DNA from: Tetrahymena elliotti 4EA
Lineage: Eukaryota > Ciliophora > Oligohymenophorea > Hymenostomatida > Tetrahymenidae
Reading direction: 5' to 3'
DNA: 64,000 nt
Assembly (NCBI GenBank): GCA_000231825.2
Contig: AFXF02001488.1
Span: 1-64,000 of the forward strand
Position numbers and translations under genes: made by a program. Under the pieces are notes generated by a model that was not told the DNA's origin, ran no database searches, and was given only the letters and a program-made list of their open reading frames with translations. Below, one piece after another: positions 49,244 to 63,100 of the stretch; within the stretch, counting starts at the first letter, position 1; each line of letters opens with the position of its first letter.

Positions 49244-50647
49244 TCATCCTTAAGATCTTATAAATGAAAATATGCTTAATACAGAATAACAATTTAGCTA
49301 GATAAAAAACCTTAAATTCTAGAGAGACTGAAATTTGTATTTATATTTATCTAATACTCCTATTATATTATTTTAATTTGTATCTGATAATTCTAGTACT
49401 CCTTGATTAATATTAACTCTTAATTATAAATTCTCATTTAAAGAAATATTTCTAATATCTCCTTTTATTATTTTTGCTATTCCTTAATTTATTTCAGATA
49501 TTTATATTTTTTGGTCAAAAAATTAGAGCAGACATGATAGATTATCATAAGGAAAAAATTTATCATACTGAGCATTACTAACCAGTCCTATTTGCATTTC
49601 TGCTTTTTTGTAATTAAATTTTTGTCTAACTCTTAACTTGATTATATATTCTCTATTTCTGTCAAAAATTAAATTAGAATAATAGCATCCACTCCATCCT
49701 ATTTTTACATTTAGAGTTTACATTTCCAAAGAATTATTCATTTGATTTTAAGTTATTTTCAATCTATCATACTTATCTTCACAATAAATAGACTGAATAA
49801 ATTAAATTTTAGATAGCAAATCTTCTTATATTTTGATTGGTTAATTTAGAAATAAAATATTATTGTTGATATCTAAATTATTTTAGATTTTAATCTCAGG
49901 GTTTGGATTTTGTTATGGCTCATTTTTTAAAATTTACTTCAAGCTTTTTAAATTATTACTAAATTCTTACATAGAAAAAATGTTTGATTCAAAGTATTAA
50001 TCTATTATTTACAAGATCTATTTTCTTATTTAATCTAAAGCATCCAAATTTACAGCTTATCTCAGTTTGTCTTACTCGTTAAAAATTTGTTAAAATATTT
50101 GAGTGTTTTTGTCCTTTTATCTAATAAATTCAGTGATAAAATTTTTACACTGAGCTTCTTTTTATTCAATATTTGTCTTTTCATCTAAAAATAATCCTTT
50201 GAAGACATTAATCTTTGAAACCTTTTAATATTCTTAAATAATATGCCTCTCAATATTAGGAAATTCTTAAACCAAATTTATTGCTTTAGATTGACACTGA
50301 TTAATTTTATGAAAGAGCTAAACTTTTAATTCTTCAAAAAACGCCTATATTTATTTACCAATATTACTCTGTTTTTCCTAATCTCTTATGGATAACTAAA
50401 TCAGCTATTACTAAAGGTTATTATCATTGAGAGGAGGCCAACTAAATACAGTTGATTAATCATTAAACTCCAAAACTTATTTAATTCTAACGAAATTCTA
50501 TGGTTTAAAATTATAGTCAATACTAACACATACTTCGCAATAGAAAATGCTTTTATTTTCCTCTAATTCGTTAACCTAAATGTAAATAATATCATTTTTA
50601 TTGTGCTTTTAGCATTTTAAGTTTGCTTATTTTGAGATCTATTCCAT
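49244..50647 (-). CDS. B-box-like zinc finger, coiled coil, SPRY-like protein (467 aa)
   Basis: A single exon of 1404 nt, ATG at 50645-50647, with two consecutive TGA codons at the end (49244-49246, then 49241-49243). Near residues 12-40 there is CQKH ... FYCEVC, the Cys/His spacing of a partial B-box-type zinc finger as found in large ciliate families. The following His ligands are not clear. About 80-260 is E/K/Q/I-rich coiled coil. About 290-467 is beta-rich, with GWSGCYYSNLIFDRNREY, AEMQIGLVSNAQYDKFFPYD and a terminal LNCYSVLSIFSF, which resembles a divergent B30.2/SPRY or lectin-like sandwich. The overall order is that of TRIM (RBCC) proteins without a RING. A ubiquitin role should not be assumed, because no RING is present. 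Confidence 0.82.
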
Positions 50648-51786
50648 TTAAAATTAATGAAGAATGTTTAATTTATTTAATTGATTTTGAAATTTTAGTT
50701 TGAAACAAAAAATAAGTATCAGATATTAAAAAAACATTAAATTTTGATCATTATTTTTCAATCATTTAACCAAAATTTGACATAGGCTTTTTTTTTCAAG
50801 TTTTTTCAACTTCTACTTTTTAAAAAGTCTCTTTTATTCAAAATATAATTCTAAATTGTTTCAATTTGCTTAAAAAATATTTTAATATAATTTTTATCAT
50901 ATTTTGTGTTTTATGCAATTATTAAGGAAAATGGTTTTAATCTTATCTATTCTTGTAATTAAATTTAATTAAGTTTACATTATAAATGTTATTTGTTTAT
51001 TAAAATTTATTAGCCTCTCTCGTTAATAAGAAGAATATTCAAATATTATCTAGCTCACTTTTATAATTTTAAATAACAAAATCATCATTTATTTTCTTTG
51101 ATAACGTAAATATATTTTTGTTTAAAAATATCATAGAACATTCAAAGATATTCAAATATAATAAAAATTCATTTGTTAATTTCTAAATGGATAAAATATT
51201 TTTTGCTTGTTTGTTTTGTATTTTTTAAAAGACATCAAATTTCTATTATTTAATTGAAATAAACAAAGCAAAAATGTTTATTATTTTATATTTATTTTTT
51301 TGAAGTAAAAAATTTTAATTTTGGTTAACTTAAAATTGATTTTTTTTAAAAATAACTTGTTTCATGATTTTCATAAAAATTTCAAATAGATTAAGAGAAT
51401 ATTGAATATTATTTTTTTCTTTTAATTTAAGTTAACAAAAATATTTTTTTTCCCTTATTTTTTTTTGTATTCTTGATAGAATAGATTTAAATTTATTCTT
51501 AATCTTATTTTAAAGTATTTGAATTAGCAATTATCAAAATATTATTGATTTATGTAGAGTGTTATTACAGAGAAAAAATTTTACGTTTTATTGATTCTTA
51601 TAAATGCATTTAAAGAGAATATTATTAATGAAAACAAATTGTTTAGTATTATTCAGAAAACTTTAGATAGAATTATTAAATTGTAGAATATAGATTGAAA
51701 GTTATAGAAAATATCTGTTTAAATAATTATAAATCTAAACTCTTTTTTTTTTTGTAATTAATTTTTTAGTGATTTTATATAAAAAA
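50648..51786. other. Intergenic spacer, nothing recognised
   Basis: About 1.1 kb of very A/T-rich DNA between the start of the B-box-like gene and the TGA of the next minus-strand gene. No coding bias and no RNA-like block are seen. Confidence 0.65.
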
Positions 51787-54700
51787 TCATTATGTATTCT
51801 AAGGCTAGGCTTTTAATTGCTTCATTAGCAAGTTAGTTCTAGCTTTTTAATACCAAAAAAGTAACACCTTTCTGAGCTTTTTTATTTCGTCTTCAGTTAA
51901 ATCTATTATTCTCTAAATGTTATTTTTCTCAACATTATTGCTGTATTTTTAGATGTTGTTATTATCAGCTTTAGTATTATTATTTCTTCTGAATGCTTTT
52001 TTCCTTTTATACTCGCAATCAATACACATAGTTTAAAATCTTTAGTTTTTCTCATAAAAATTAATCCACTGATATTTATTAAAAGGACGTGCTGCATTTC
52101 TAACTTTGAACTAATATATCAACTGATTGAAATTTTCTAATTCTATAACATTTAGCTCTATATCGATATCACAAATTTAACACTTGTTTTATAATTTACT
52201 CTGCTTTGTGCTTTGTACTAGATTTTTTAAGAAGCAAACTTATTTAGCTCTATAGTACCAGATTTAAATTATTTTAACTAAAACTGAATGTTCTTTTGTT
52301 CCTGGATATAAATAGATTGTATTATCCTCTTTATCATCAACAGCTGTAGGGCCATTTATATTGTTGCTTTCCTTTCTTTTTAGTTATACATCTGTAGTTT
52401 TCTTTTCTTCTTAATCTTTCTATTTTGTTAAGAAATTATTTTACAAAAATGTAACCACACAAATTTAAAAGCTTACCTTAATTTGCTGCATCTGTTATCT
52501 TCTAATCTCTTTTTCTTCTTTTTTTTAATCATCAAGTAACTATCTATAAACTTCATTTAACAAATATTCATTATTTTCAAGGAAACTCTCAGGAGTCAAA
52601 AAATCTTTCATGTTTTTAATAAGCCATTCTTTATTACATTTAAGGAAATGTTCTCTTATTTCATCCTCTTCCATAATCTATTCAATACTATCTCTCTCTT
52701 AGTTTAAGACATCATCAATACTGCTTAAAGGTTATGATGATTTATCTTACACTTTGAGTTTCCAAATATCAATCTGTTTTAAAATATTACAATTTTATTT
52801 AGATAATTTAAATTAATGAATTTATTACTTTCAACCATATCCATGTGAGCAATCTCTAAGAAGGCATAATTACAAAATAAAGGAAAGGGAATATAGCATA
52901 AATTGCAGGGTCAGAAAAGAAGATATAGTTCTGTCTTATCATCACAGAAATTCCTAATACTAAGAATATAATTCCTGCTATTGTAATGCAACCAACAAAA
53001 TAAAATTAAACAGAAAAGCACATATTATCTAAAGAACGGAAATTTATATCAATGGTTTTATCTTTAACATAATTTTATCCTATCCAAGCCACTCCTCTGT
53101 TATCATATTTATATTTGCAATATGAAAAATAATCATAAAGCTTGATACCATAAAGCACTTCCAAACTATTCAAGACTAAGACATCTATCATAATTTATGG
53201 AAAAATAATAATGGATGCAAAAATTAAATAGTTAACAAAGTCTTGTTATCTAATTGAGTATTAATCTGGAATCATATTTTCTTAAGAAAAAATTAATATC
53301 AAAAATAATGCACAAGGTTTTGTGAAAATTGAGTGCATCTTAGAAGCATAAGTAAGCAACTGATTTAAAACTTATTCTAGTGTCTTAGAGCCGGACAATA
53401 AATTTTAATTTTAGTCTGATATATCCATATAATTCTTTAAATTTTACTCAAATGCATTAGGTTTTATTTGTCTTTGTTTATTAAAAAAATAATTTATTAT
53501 TTAAAATAAAAATTGGTATTATTTTTGAGATAAAATTTTGTATTTCTAATTTGAATAAAATCAAAATTGATCTTAAATTTTTAGTGAAGAATATTTACTT
53601 TTTAAGAATCTGGATGTATGAGTAAGGTAGTATTCTATGAGTAATTGGAAGAGAAAGGATTTTCTCTATGAATTTTATTTTGTAAATTTATTTATTAGCA
53701 ATTACAGGATCCAAGTAAGAACGATAAATAATAACAGCAAGCATTCTAATTAAATAAAGTTTGATGAATTCTATGAAGTTAGAAGCAGCAATAGTCATTA
53801 TAAATTATATAGTTTCTAGAGATGCACTAATTGGATATACAAGGAGACTTTCTTTGAGTATAAATTCTTGCAAAATAGTAATGAATATGGCCTCAATCAA
53901 AAACAGTAAGAATATGTAACCATCAATATATTGAGTGAAGGAACTAGTATATGAGAATTCTAGTAAAGCCAAAAAAACAACTGATGAAATCAAGCACACT
54001 ACGAAAAAATGATATCTCTTAAAAATAAATACCTAATTTACATTTTAAATATCTTAAGTAAATTAGTAAAACAAATATTTATTTTACTTGAGTTATTTCA
54101 AATTCTTCTTCTTCTTCCTCATCACTCTCTTCTCCTTCCTTTTCTTTTTCTTCTTCTTCTTCTCCTCCATTTCCATTCTCTCCACTTAGATTTTTATTAG
54201 ATTCTTATTAATCTTTAAAGTTATCTCCATCTAACAAATTATCTTGATCTTCATCTTTGTGGTTGAGAGGATTATTACTTTCGTTCTAAGATTTCCTTGA
54301 GAAATAATTAAATAGTTTTGTTTTAAATTTTTAGTTTTTTTGATAGTAAAAATAAGTTATTGTTTTTGGTTTTTAGAGAAAGAAAAATAAAAAAAAATTT
54401 TACTTTTTCTATTTGTTACTTCGATCATCACTGTGATTTGATTTCCTTTTATTATGGCTAGTATCGGCTTCATTTTCTTAATTTTCATCCTAACTACTTT
54501 AACTACTATCATCACTTCTTTGACTATCTTCATCTTCTTGAGAATTTTATTAAGAGTTTTTCATTGAATGAAATTCATTAAAATCTTTTAACTCCTTATT
54601 ATTTTTATCTTAAGTTTATTTTTTCAAGAATATTTTGATGGTTTCTTCTTATTCTTTAGTAGGAGTGGGAATCAAAAGGCATGAACCGTAATAAAGAAAA

Positions 54701-56762
54701 AAAAGCCCTACAATACTGAGGATAAGACCAGTTCTACCTCTCTTTATTTAGATTGCTTACTCAATACTGACTGTACCAAAATCGTACTAATAATAAATAC
54801 TACTGTTACTAAATAATGTTCCTAAATAAAATAAAAAAATAGTAATTTAAAAATAAAGAAAAGAACAACAATATACCAGTATTTTGTAAAATATATACAA
54901 AGGCTGTTACTAGGATAGAAGGAATTATACCATATACATTTCCTTCAAAAGCAGGCCAAAAAGCAATTTTGATTGTTTTCCATACCTTTAAAGGAGGTTT
55001 ATATTTATTTGGGGAAATAAAATTGTTAAAAATCCAAACCAAAAAAACACAAATCACAGGGATCAGTGATAAGAATATAAACAAAATAGCATAAACAAGC
55101 TGATCAAATTAAAAGTAATTGACTAAGTCAACATAACTCAAAGGGTTAAAATTTATTATTAATTTATAGGTATTCGGTGCAGCTTTGTCACTTCCTTATG
55201 CTACAGTATTATTAACATAGTCTGACACTACAATATTTGCAGAAATAATTCTTTTTGTTTACCTATCAACCTAATTTATTTAAATAATTTTTTAAAGTAA
55301 TTCTAGATATCTTAAATGATAAATATTTCATGAAATTTATTATTTCTAGTTTTATTAAAATTTAAAATATTATTTACTTAATTGTAATTAATGTTGAATG
55401 TAACAACAGAAGGATGTTATCCCGACACTCCTATATTATCAGCAGTAATTGGTACTCCAATTAGAGAATTGTCATTATTAATTATGTACTATTGATATAT
55501 TCCTGAAGGATCCTTTTCATTTTCTATCAAAGAATCTATTGTAATAGCTTTTATGTTAAAGATTAATATATATATTGTTTTGCAGAACTTATTTTACGGT
55601 TTGTAGATAGATATATTGCAGTATCTGATGTTGGAAAATACCACTGAGTTCCTTTATACTACTAAGAAAAATCTTCTTCATATTAACATTAAATTTCTGC
55701 ATGGCAGCTATCAGCAACAGGATCAAATCCAGTTGTAGGAATATAATTGACCGTTTTAGTATTCTCTGGAGGTATTAAATTACAATACTATACAGACTCA
55801 AATACTTCACTTAATAGTATATGCCTACCAAATCCTAACAGTTATTAAAAAATATAATATAAATATGAAGCATTTTTCTTAAATTTTTTAAATAGTTTAA
55901 AAAGTATTTAGGGAAAAAAGATTTTAAAATTATGCTGTTTACCATTACAAAAAGAAAAAAAAGGTATATAAGGTATTAGGACTGTATTTATATTCTACCA
56001 ATATGTTGTATCAAAAGGTTGAGAAGAATAAGTAGGAGGATCAGGAAATTAGACTTCAGAATTAACTTAATCAAAAAAGGGATCATCAGTTGGCATATTG
56101 AATGGAAGAAGATAGTTCAGTAATTTATTTTAATTTAAAACAAAGAAAAATAGCTTGGATGTTCCATATGAAGCTCTTGAAGAGGTTAGTGTTGAATAAG
56201 TTATTGGAAGTCTTTAATTTCCTTATAAAGGGAATTACTAAATAAATGTTTCATCATTGCATGAAATGTAAGGAAAAATATAGGTCTAATTAGGTGAATG
56301 ATTGTATAATCTCAACTTATATTCTTAGTATATAAATACACCGCTATCAAAATATACCTTTGGTAAAGGTAAACTTGTTCCATCTGTGCATACCTTTAAA
56401 TTACAATAAGTCGATGATTGTTCAACTGTTGGTGCTTGATTAGAAAATTAGCAAATATCTAAATACCAAACATCTCCATATTTAAATTAAGTATCAATTT
56501 TTAAATAAAAAGTAAAATCTATATTCATTACTAGTGAGTAACCAGGATCTAACTTTATAAACTGAGAATTATTTATCAGATCCATAGATTTAAGTTATTC
56601 ATTTTGACACAAAACTATATTCCAACAAAAGGTCATAAAAATTACATTTATCAACCATGTATGAAATTTAATTTATTTCAATAAAAATATCAATCCATTT
56701 ATCCATTAATTTATATTTCTTTTTTCTAATTATCCTTTTAGTTTAAAGGTTTCTAGCTTCAT
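51787..56762 (-). CDS. Large polytopic membrane protein with acidic loop and C-terminal Cys cluster (1417 aa)
   Basis: Ten exons from high to low: 56762-55943, 55834-55598, 55547-55378, 55270-54877, 54821-54404, 54295-54088, 54032-53599, 53471-52829, 52773-52477 and 52419-51787; 4254 nt, TGA stop, all junctions in frame. A hydrophobic segment near residues 37-50 (LINVIFMTFCW) is a probable signal anchor. Residues of about 55-470 form an ectodomain with spaced cysteines (YCNLKVC, CNDE, CHAEIQCQYEED). Membrane helices follow near 500-515, 555-575 and 610-625. A very acidic E/D/S/Q stretch (about 640-750) follows. More helices lie between about 770 and 1100 (FFVVCLISSVVFLALL, FLLFLIEAIFITIL, YFVGCITIAGIIFLVLGI, IFPFLYFVIMP). 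The C-terminus has CQICD and CIDC pairs that could bind zinc. I do not recognise the family. Confidence 0.85.
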
Positions 56763-57818
56763 ATTTGAGAATCTAATATTTTTAATATTACTTTTAAATA
56801 GTCTGCAAAAAAAAACACTATTTTTGATATTATCTTTTATTCAATCATAATTTATCTAATATTTATTAAAAAATCTAAAATTTGAATTTAACAAAATGAT
56901 TAATAATCTTTTGATTTGATTTTGTTTTGGTAAATCTACTTTATACAAAATTGTAAAATTTGACTTGTAAAATCAAATTGAAAAGGACAAAATATTTTAA
57001 TTAACTTGTTCATAAAAAAAGAAAATCTTAAAATTAATTTTAATAATAGGTATTTTTAGAATAATATTAAGAAATTAGTTATTTAAATTTAAGAATACAT
57101 AATAAAGTTATCTTTTTTATTTGGAAGAAATGTTCGAAAACTTTCATAAAAACTAAACATTTTTTTGATTAATAATTTATAAAAATGACGATGAAAATAT
57201 TAAAATACTAGATAGATTTAATTTTATTTTGTTAAATTTTTACGTTAAAAAATCTTTATTAAAAATTATTAAACAAGCTAAAGTTTAATAAGCTTTTAAA
57301 GGCTTAAAAGTTAACCTTTGATTGAGTAAGAAATTATAAATACAAAAAGAAGAAATAACAGAAAAAAATTAACTTTGTTAAATTAATCTAAATTAAAAGC
57401 TTTCCTTGGCTATTTTTTGGAAAATAAATTATCATAAAACTTAAAGAAAAAAGATTAAACAAAAAAATGAATTTCTTGATTATTATTTTTTTTAATTTGT
57501 GTGAACAAATGATGATTTTAATCATAATTTTTAGTGTATTATGAATGGAAAAAAATGGTTTGTGATTTATGTTTATTAAGATAAAAGAATTTAGAAATCC
57601 TTAATTGAAATATTGGTTTCAAACAAAATATTTATGAAAAATAAGATTATTTTTTTTAATTGGATTTAATTTATTGAACATTGATTCATTGATTTCGAAG
57701 ATATCTTTTTTATATTAATTTATAAAATTTATGAAAATATAATTAATAATTAGGCAGTAAATTTGAATAAATTTTCTACAAATTATTTTTAATAGTTGAA
57801 AAGTAGATAAGAGAATCA
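56763..57818. other. Divergent intergenic region, nothing recognised
   Basis: About 1.1 kb between the start of the minus-strand membrane-protein gene and the start of the plus-strand Q-rich gene. It should contain both promoters. It is A/T-rich throughout with no recognisable motif. Confidence 0.65.
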
Positions 57819-59287
57819 ATGTCTTTTGGGTCAGATTAAAAGAACAAAGTCTCTTTTTATTAAGATTAGTATAGGGAATATTTAAAAAATTAATCTAGCC
57901 AAAAGTAGCTTAATTTAGGAAATAATATGTACAACTCTGGCCTTTCTAATCAAAGTAATTCTGGCTTGTTTAGCTCATAAATTTTGAATTAAAATGATTA
58001 ACAGCGTAAATGCTACAATTTGGAGTTAGAAAATTAGAGATTGTAAAGCGAATTATAAGTTCTTAGACAAAGAAATTTGTAGTATTTGTAAAGAATAAAA
58101 ACACTAGAAGAAAATGCACTTAACCTTTAATCTGTCCTATATCAGTAAACGCTTGCTCTTCAACAATAAACCCAATAAATTTTAAATACTCCTTAAAAAA
58201 ATAGTCCTTCAAAAAAATCATCAAAGAAATAAATTCAAAATCAAGCAGAAAAAAACTAATTGTAATAGTAATTGAGCTAAAGTCCTCAGTCTAACAAGTA
58301 TGAAGGATAGATAGCTATAAGTTAAGAATAATAGTAAAATCTAAATTAATAAAATAAAACTATAAATTAATCTGTTAATTCTCCTACAACTTCTAAATCT
58401 AATGCTGTAGTAAGTAATGTGTTTAGTTAGTCTTACAACTCTTAAACTATACTATCTACTGTAAATTATTTTAATTTTTATACAAATATTGATTAAAAAT
58501 ATCAATTATAACATAGCTCTGCCAAGTTATGTGTGTATAGAACGAAAGCTAGTTAGTTGATGTTGCTTCAAAATACATGCAATGTATTAAAATTGTAAGA
58601 TAAAATTTTAATAACTGAATAGCTGATAGTTTTGAAAATATTTATTTTAAATTAATAAAAGCTCCCAAAATTAGAAAAATATATAGATAATATATTTCAA
58701 ATTGTTTTTCCAACTACTGATGAAGACAAGGATAAAGCTCAAAAGATGCAAGTAAGTAGTATAAATAAGCATAATTTTTATCAATATTACTTTTTTTTAA
58801 ATGAAAAGATGATTATTCCAACTTTAGAGAATTGGAGTAGGATTATCAGTTAGTAATATGTTATAAAATAATAGTATTAAGAATCTTTGCATGTAAAATT
58901 TCAATTTATACTAAATAATTGTTAATAAATTTAAAATTTAAAAGTTGAAAAACGAATTTGCAAAAGCATTTGGTCATCTTAACATTCCTCTGTATGATAT
59001 GCTAAAATAAATAGTTAGATAGAACTAAGAGTATTTAGATATTTTAAAAGTAAAGATTTTAAATTTCAATAAATCAATATATTAACAAAGAATTAAATAT
59101 GATCAATTAGCATGCTAGATAGCATTATTCAATATAATAAGTTGTACCTGATTCTTAAATAGGATAAATTATAATCTAAAAAATGTAAAAATACAGAATA
59201 TATCATAATTTTATTCACTAATTTAAAAAGAAAACGAGCATATCAGATTTGAATGATTTGTATTCTCTTTTTGATAGGTTAGATTGA
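57819..59287 (+). CDS. Q/N/S-rich coiled-coil protein, unknown function (about 443 aa)
   Basis: Exons 57819-58751, 58828-59049 and 59111-59287 give 1332 nt with a TGA stop. An equally in-frame alternative starts exon 2 at 58945 (LKNEFAKAFGHL...) and would shorten the protein by 39 residues. Residues of about 75-125 are coiled coil (LELENQRLQSELQVLRQRNLQ split by polar residues), followed by a Q/S/N-rich linker. The helical C-terminal half includes LPKLEKYIDNIFQIVFP, FGHLNIPLYDMLKQIV, DSQIGQIIIQKMQKYRIYHN and a final SDLNDLYSLFDRLD. No membrane segment or enzymatic motif is seen. The ordered C-terminal half suggests a protein-interaction domain specific to ciliates. I cannot name it. Confidence 0.75.
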
Positions 59288-60148
59288 TTTTTTAGTTATC
59301 TAAATCATATTTAATCACTAATTTTTAAAAATAAGGCTCCTTTATAATTGAAACAATTTTGGAATTTTGTACATAAACAACTGTTTAGTGAGTTGAGCAG
59401 AAATCAATTTTAGGGATACTATGCATCATTATTTATAAAAAAAATAAAATAACTCATTCATTCGTTAAAATTTTAATTTATAATTTAAAAAATAAGAAAT
59501 TTAGAAAAATAAAATAAATAATATCTGATAAATATTTATAATGAATTTATAGCTTTTAATAAAAATAGTAATTTTGCACAATTGATAATTTAAATAGTTT
59601 AATATACCTGATGAATAACAAAAAAGGGATAAAATATGTTGAATCTTAAAATATAACAAAGATTTAATCTGAAAATAATTTTGTGGATTTTGTGTTATTT
59701 TTGTGAGTAAAAAATTTGAATTAATAAAAAATGAAAATAACCATTTGGTAGTAAATATTACACGGAATCTAAAGGAATTAGATTTATAAAACGCTTAATT
59801 TATATATGATATATCTATTTATATAAAGGATTATCATTGTTTGTTCATTCGTTTGTTTGTTTGTTTTAGACTCTTCAAATTAATGGATTTTTTGGATATT
59901 CATAACTTTAATAATGAATGTGTATTACTAATTATTTGATTTATAATTATTTGTAGATCAATTAATTTTTGCTTTATTCAAAATATAACAACAAAAATAA
60001 AGATAACGAAAAATAATTAGGTAGGTAGGTAATAGTAATTAATATAAGCGAAATACCAAATAGTCAAAGGAGAACAAAATCTAATTACTTCTAATTATAA
60101 TAGTGATAAATATAATCTCACTAAAATAGTTTTTATTTGTAAAGTGCA
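59288..60148. other. Intergenic spacer with simple repeats
   Basis: About 860 bp between two plus-strand genes. It holds a TTTG/TTCG simple repeat at 59838-59868 and an aggtaggtaggt triplet near 60019. It should contain the promoter of the calcium-channel gene, but no motif can be named. Confidence 0.65.
59838..59868 (+). repeat. Simple repeat (GTTT)n
   Basis: gtttgttcattcgtttgttt followed by gtttgtttta: about seven tetranucleotide units with two variants, non-coding. Confidence 0.7.
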
Positions 60149-63100
60149 ATGTATTAGTATTTTGAGCCTGAAGAATAAGCTAAAAAGCTTTAATAAATCC
60201 TTATATAAAGAGTTTTAAAGTAAATTGCCTTTAAGAAATGGGTTAAATAAACCAAAAATTCTGATCAACTCACTCAAACCCAGAGAATTAAGCCATAAAT
60301 AACATTTAAAGATCAAATAGAAAAAAAGAAAGAATCACAAAATAAAGAAGAATATTTGCGTAAAACATTTAGATTTAAATCTACTTTTTTTTTATACTTT
60401 GCATTTTAAAATCGTTTAGTTGAAGACCTAAATCTTTTAAAATAGTTGTTAATTCATTTACTTATTTATTTCTGAAAATTTAAAGTCTAAAAAATACTGT
60501 GTGTTAAAATCATTTTATTTAATAAAATTAGAAATATCAGATATAGGTGAAGGCGATCAAGATGAAATAGAGGAAAAATCAATGGTATATAAAGAAAAAA
60601 ACAAGCCAATTCTAAATTTGAAATTTGGCGATGTTTGCTATTTAAAATTTTATACAGAAAATGGAAGCAAAGGAATAATATCAGGTAATCAATATGAAGG
60701 ATTTGTTTGATAAAAATATAAATTTATTCTGAAAAAGACTTAATTCATAAATATTACACCTATGATAGTGATTAAAAAATGATTAGTTCCTTTTCTAATT
60801 TGATAAAATTCATTTTATATTGAACAATCACAAACTAATTCATTATTGATATTTAATAGGAGATGGTATTGCAAGTAATAAGGTTGAATGTCTTCCTCAA
60901 AAATTAAAGTAAACACCTATTGTTAAGCAAAAATAAAAAGTTGAAAACGATGATTAAGAATCAGAAAAGAGCTTTATTTAGAAGAAAGAATATTTAGATT
61001 CTATGGCTAAATAAATGTAGTAATAAGAAAAATAAGATGTTTCAATTTTTAGGAAAAGTGCTTAGCAACAATTTAGAAAATGTTTGTTCAGGATTGTCTA
61101 TGAAAAGAAATATTTCTATTAAGAGAAGTTCAATAAGTCTAAATAAATAAATCAAGAAGACAGTTTGCATTTAAGTCCCAAAGTAGAGGAAGAAAAGAAA
61201 GAAAATTAACAAAATTATGAAAGACTGAAAGGGACAAATATTTGCTACGGTTAGGTTATCTAATTAGTTCATTTGTACAGTGATTGTACACTTACTATTA
61301 ATCCAAATATCTTAGCTTAGTAAAATTGCTGCAGAGAAGTAAATAAAAATCTTAATTTTTAATTTGATATCTTTAAGGGTGTTTTTTCTCATAAATTAAA
61401 AATTAAATTTTTTCTGACACGAAAAAACAGCACAAAATAACACATACATTAATGATGAATTTTAATTAATTTTACCTTAAAATATTTGCAGATGAGTTTA
61501 GAGGAAATAGACAATTAGTGGTCAAATTTTGTTATCGTTTCTTAAAAGAACACCAAAAAGTTTGGTGAACCTGTACTTTATGGTGATTAAATACTCTTTT
61601 AAAGTTTGATGGATAAGACCTATTGGTTAAATATTGATAACATTGGTGATGATGATCTAATAACTCCCCTTGAAGTAAATGCATCGGAATTTAATACTCC
61701 TCTTAAGCTTTGCAACTATTTAGATCATAAAACTGTTGAAGTAATCATCATTACTTTATTTCGTTTTAAATATTTGATTAATTTAATCTAAATAGGAGAG
61801 AGATAGTAGTCAGCTCAAGGGTAAAGTTTTATAGGCAGGAGAAGTAGTGAGAATTTTTAATAGGTAATATAAAATGTTTTAGAAATACATAAGGTAATAA
61901 TTTACTTTGTATGTAAAGGAGTTTAAATGGTTTTATAGGAGTTAAAAGAAGTAGAAACTTTGTTAGAATATTACAAAAAAGAGCTGTTATTTTTGTGTAA
62001 GATAGCACTGAAATAAAAATGGAGCAAAGTTATTTTGATAAAAAGAAATCTATTGACACACTTGAGAAAAATTTTGCTCTTTATGTTTAGCAAAAAGAAG
62101 ATTAAAATGAATCATAAAAGATTGTAAGTTAGGTGGTGAGAGGTTCAAGTAAAAAATAGGGCAATTAATTAGAAGACTTAGAAATAGATGATATTTCTAG
62201 CGAAAAGCAAGTTAATGTAGACATTCAAACTTTATGGGAGATATAGAAAGAGGAATCTTTCTCATCTTAAATACCCTCTCACAAAGGATTTTTTTATCTA
62301 AAGAATCTCGCATCAAGTCTCTATCTTGCTGTTAGTAAAGCTAATTATGAATCATATATATTCACTCTAACTTATGACACAAATTCGAATAATCTATTTA
62401 AACTCGCATCAGCTAGAAGTTCTAAAAAATCATCAAAGGATGAATACATATAGTATAATAATAGCATAATTATTTAAGGTATATCAGATAAAAAATTAAT
62501 TAGCAAGTCATAAATACCTTAATAAAATTTAAAAACTTTGGTGCTATCAGAGAAAAAAATAGGTGATAGATAAGTTATTAATATTGACTGCGTAAGTAGA
62601 TTAGAAAAGCAATCTAAGGAGAGATATTGCTATGAAATTATTAGTGTTAGTAAAGATTTGAGGTAAATTCTTGTTATTTTTTCTCATTTAAACAAATATA
62701 TTTTAATAGATAAACAACAGACAGAGTGTCCAGTCTTTTCCCTTTCTTACTTGATTTTTACATATTTTTACAAGATTGGGGTCATCAACCAACATCAGAT
62801 CCTAGAGAGCTAAAATATACTTACAAGCAGGCATTTGATAGTTAAAAGTAGTTGAATAATAAAGTAATTGAATTAAACCAAAGTATTGATAACTTATCAT
62901 AGTTTTTGGGTGTTGAAGGGTCATTACTATAGATGAGACAAGATGTTATTCGTGAAAGTGGTTTACTCACTCTACTTATTCTCATTTTACAATAAATTGA
63001 TTTCAAAATATATGGAAAGATCTATTCATATAGAGAAAGGAATTAATAAGACAAAAAATCAGAAATTTCAGAAAGATCTGCCTAAAAAATTGCTGATTAA

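Noticed and set aside
61894..61918. A 25-bp intron in the calcium-channel gene
   Set aside because: A 73-bp intron (61894-61966) also restores frame and gives the expected spacing between the KMFQKYI and AVIFV segments of the MIR domain, so the longer one is preferred.
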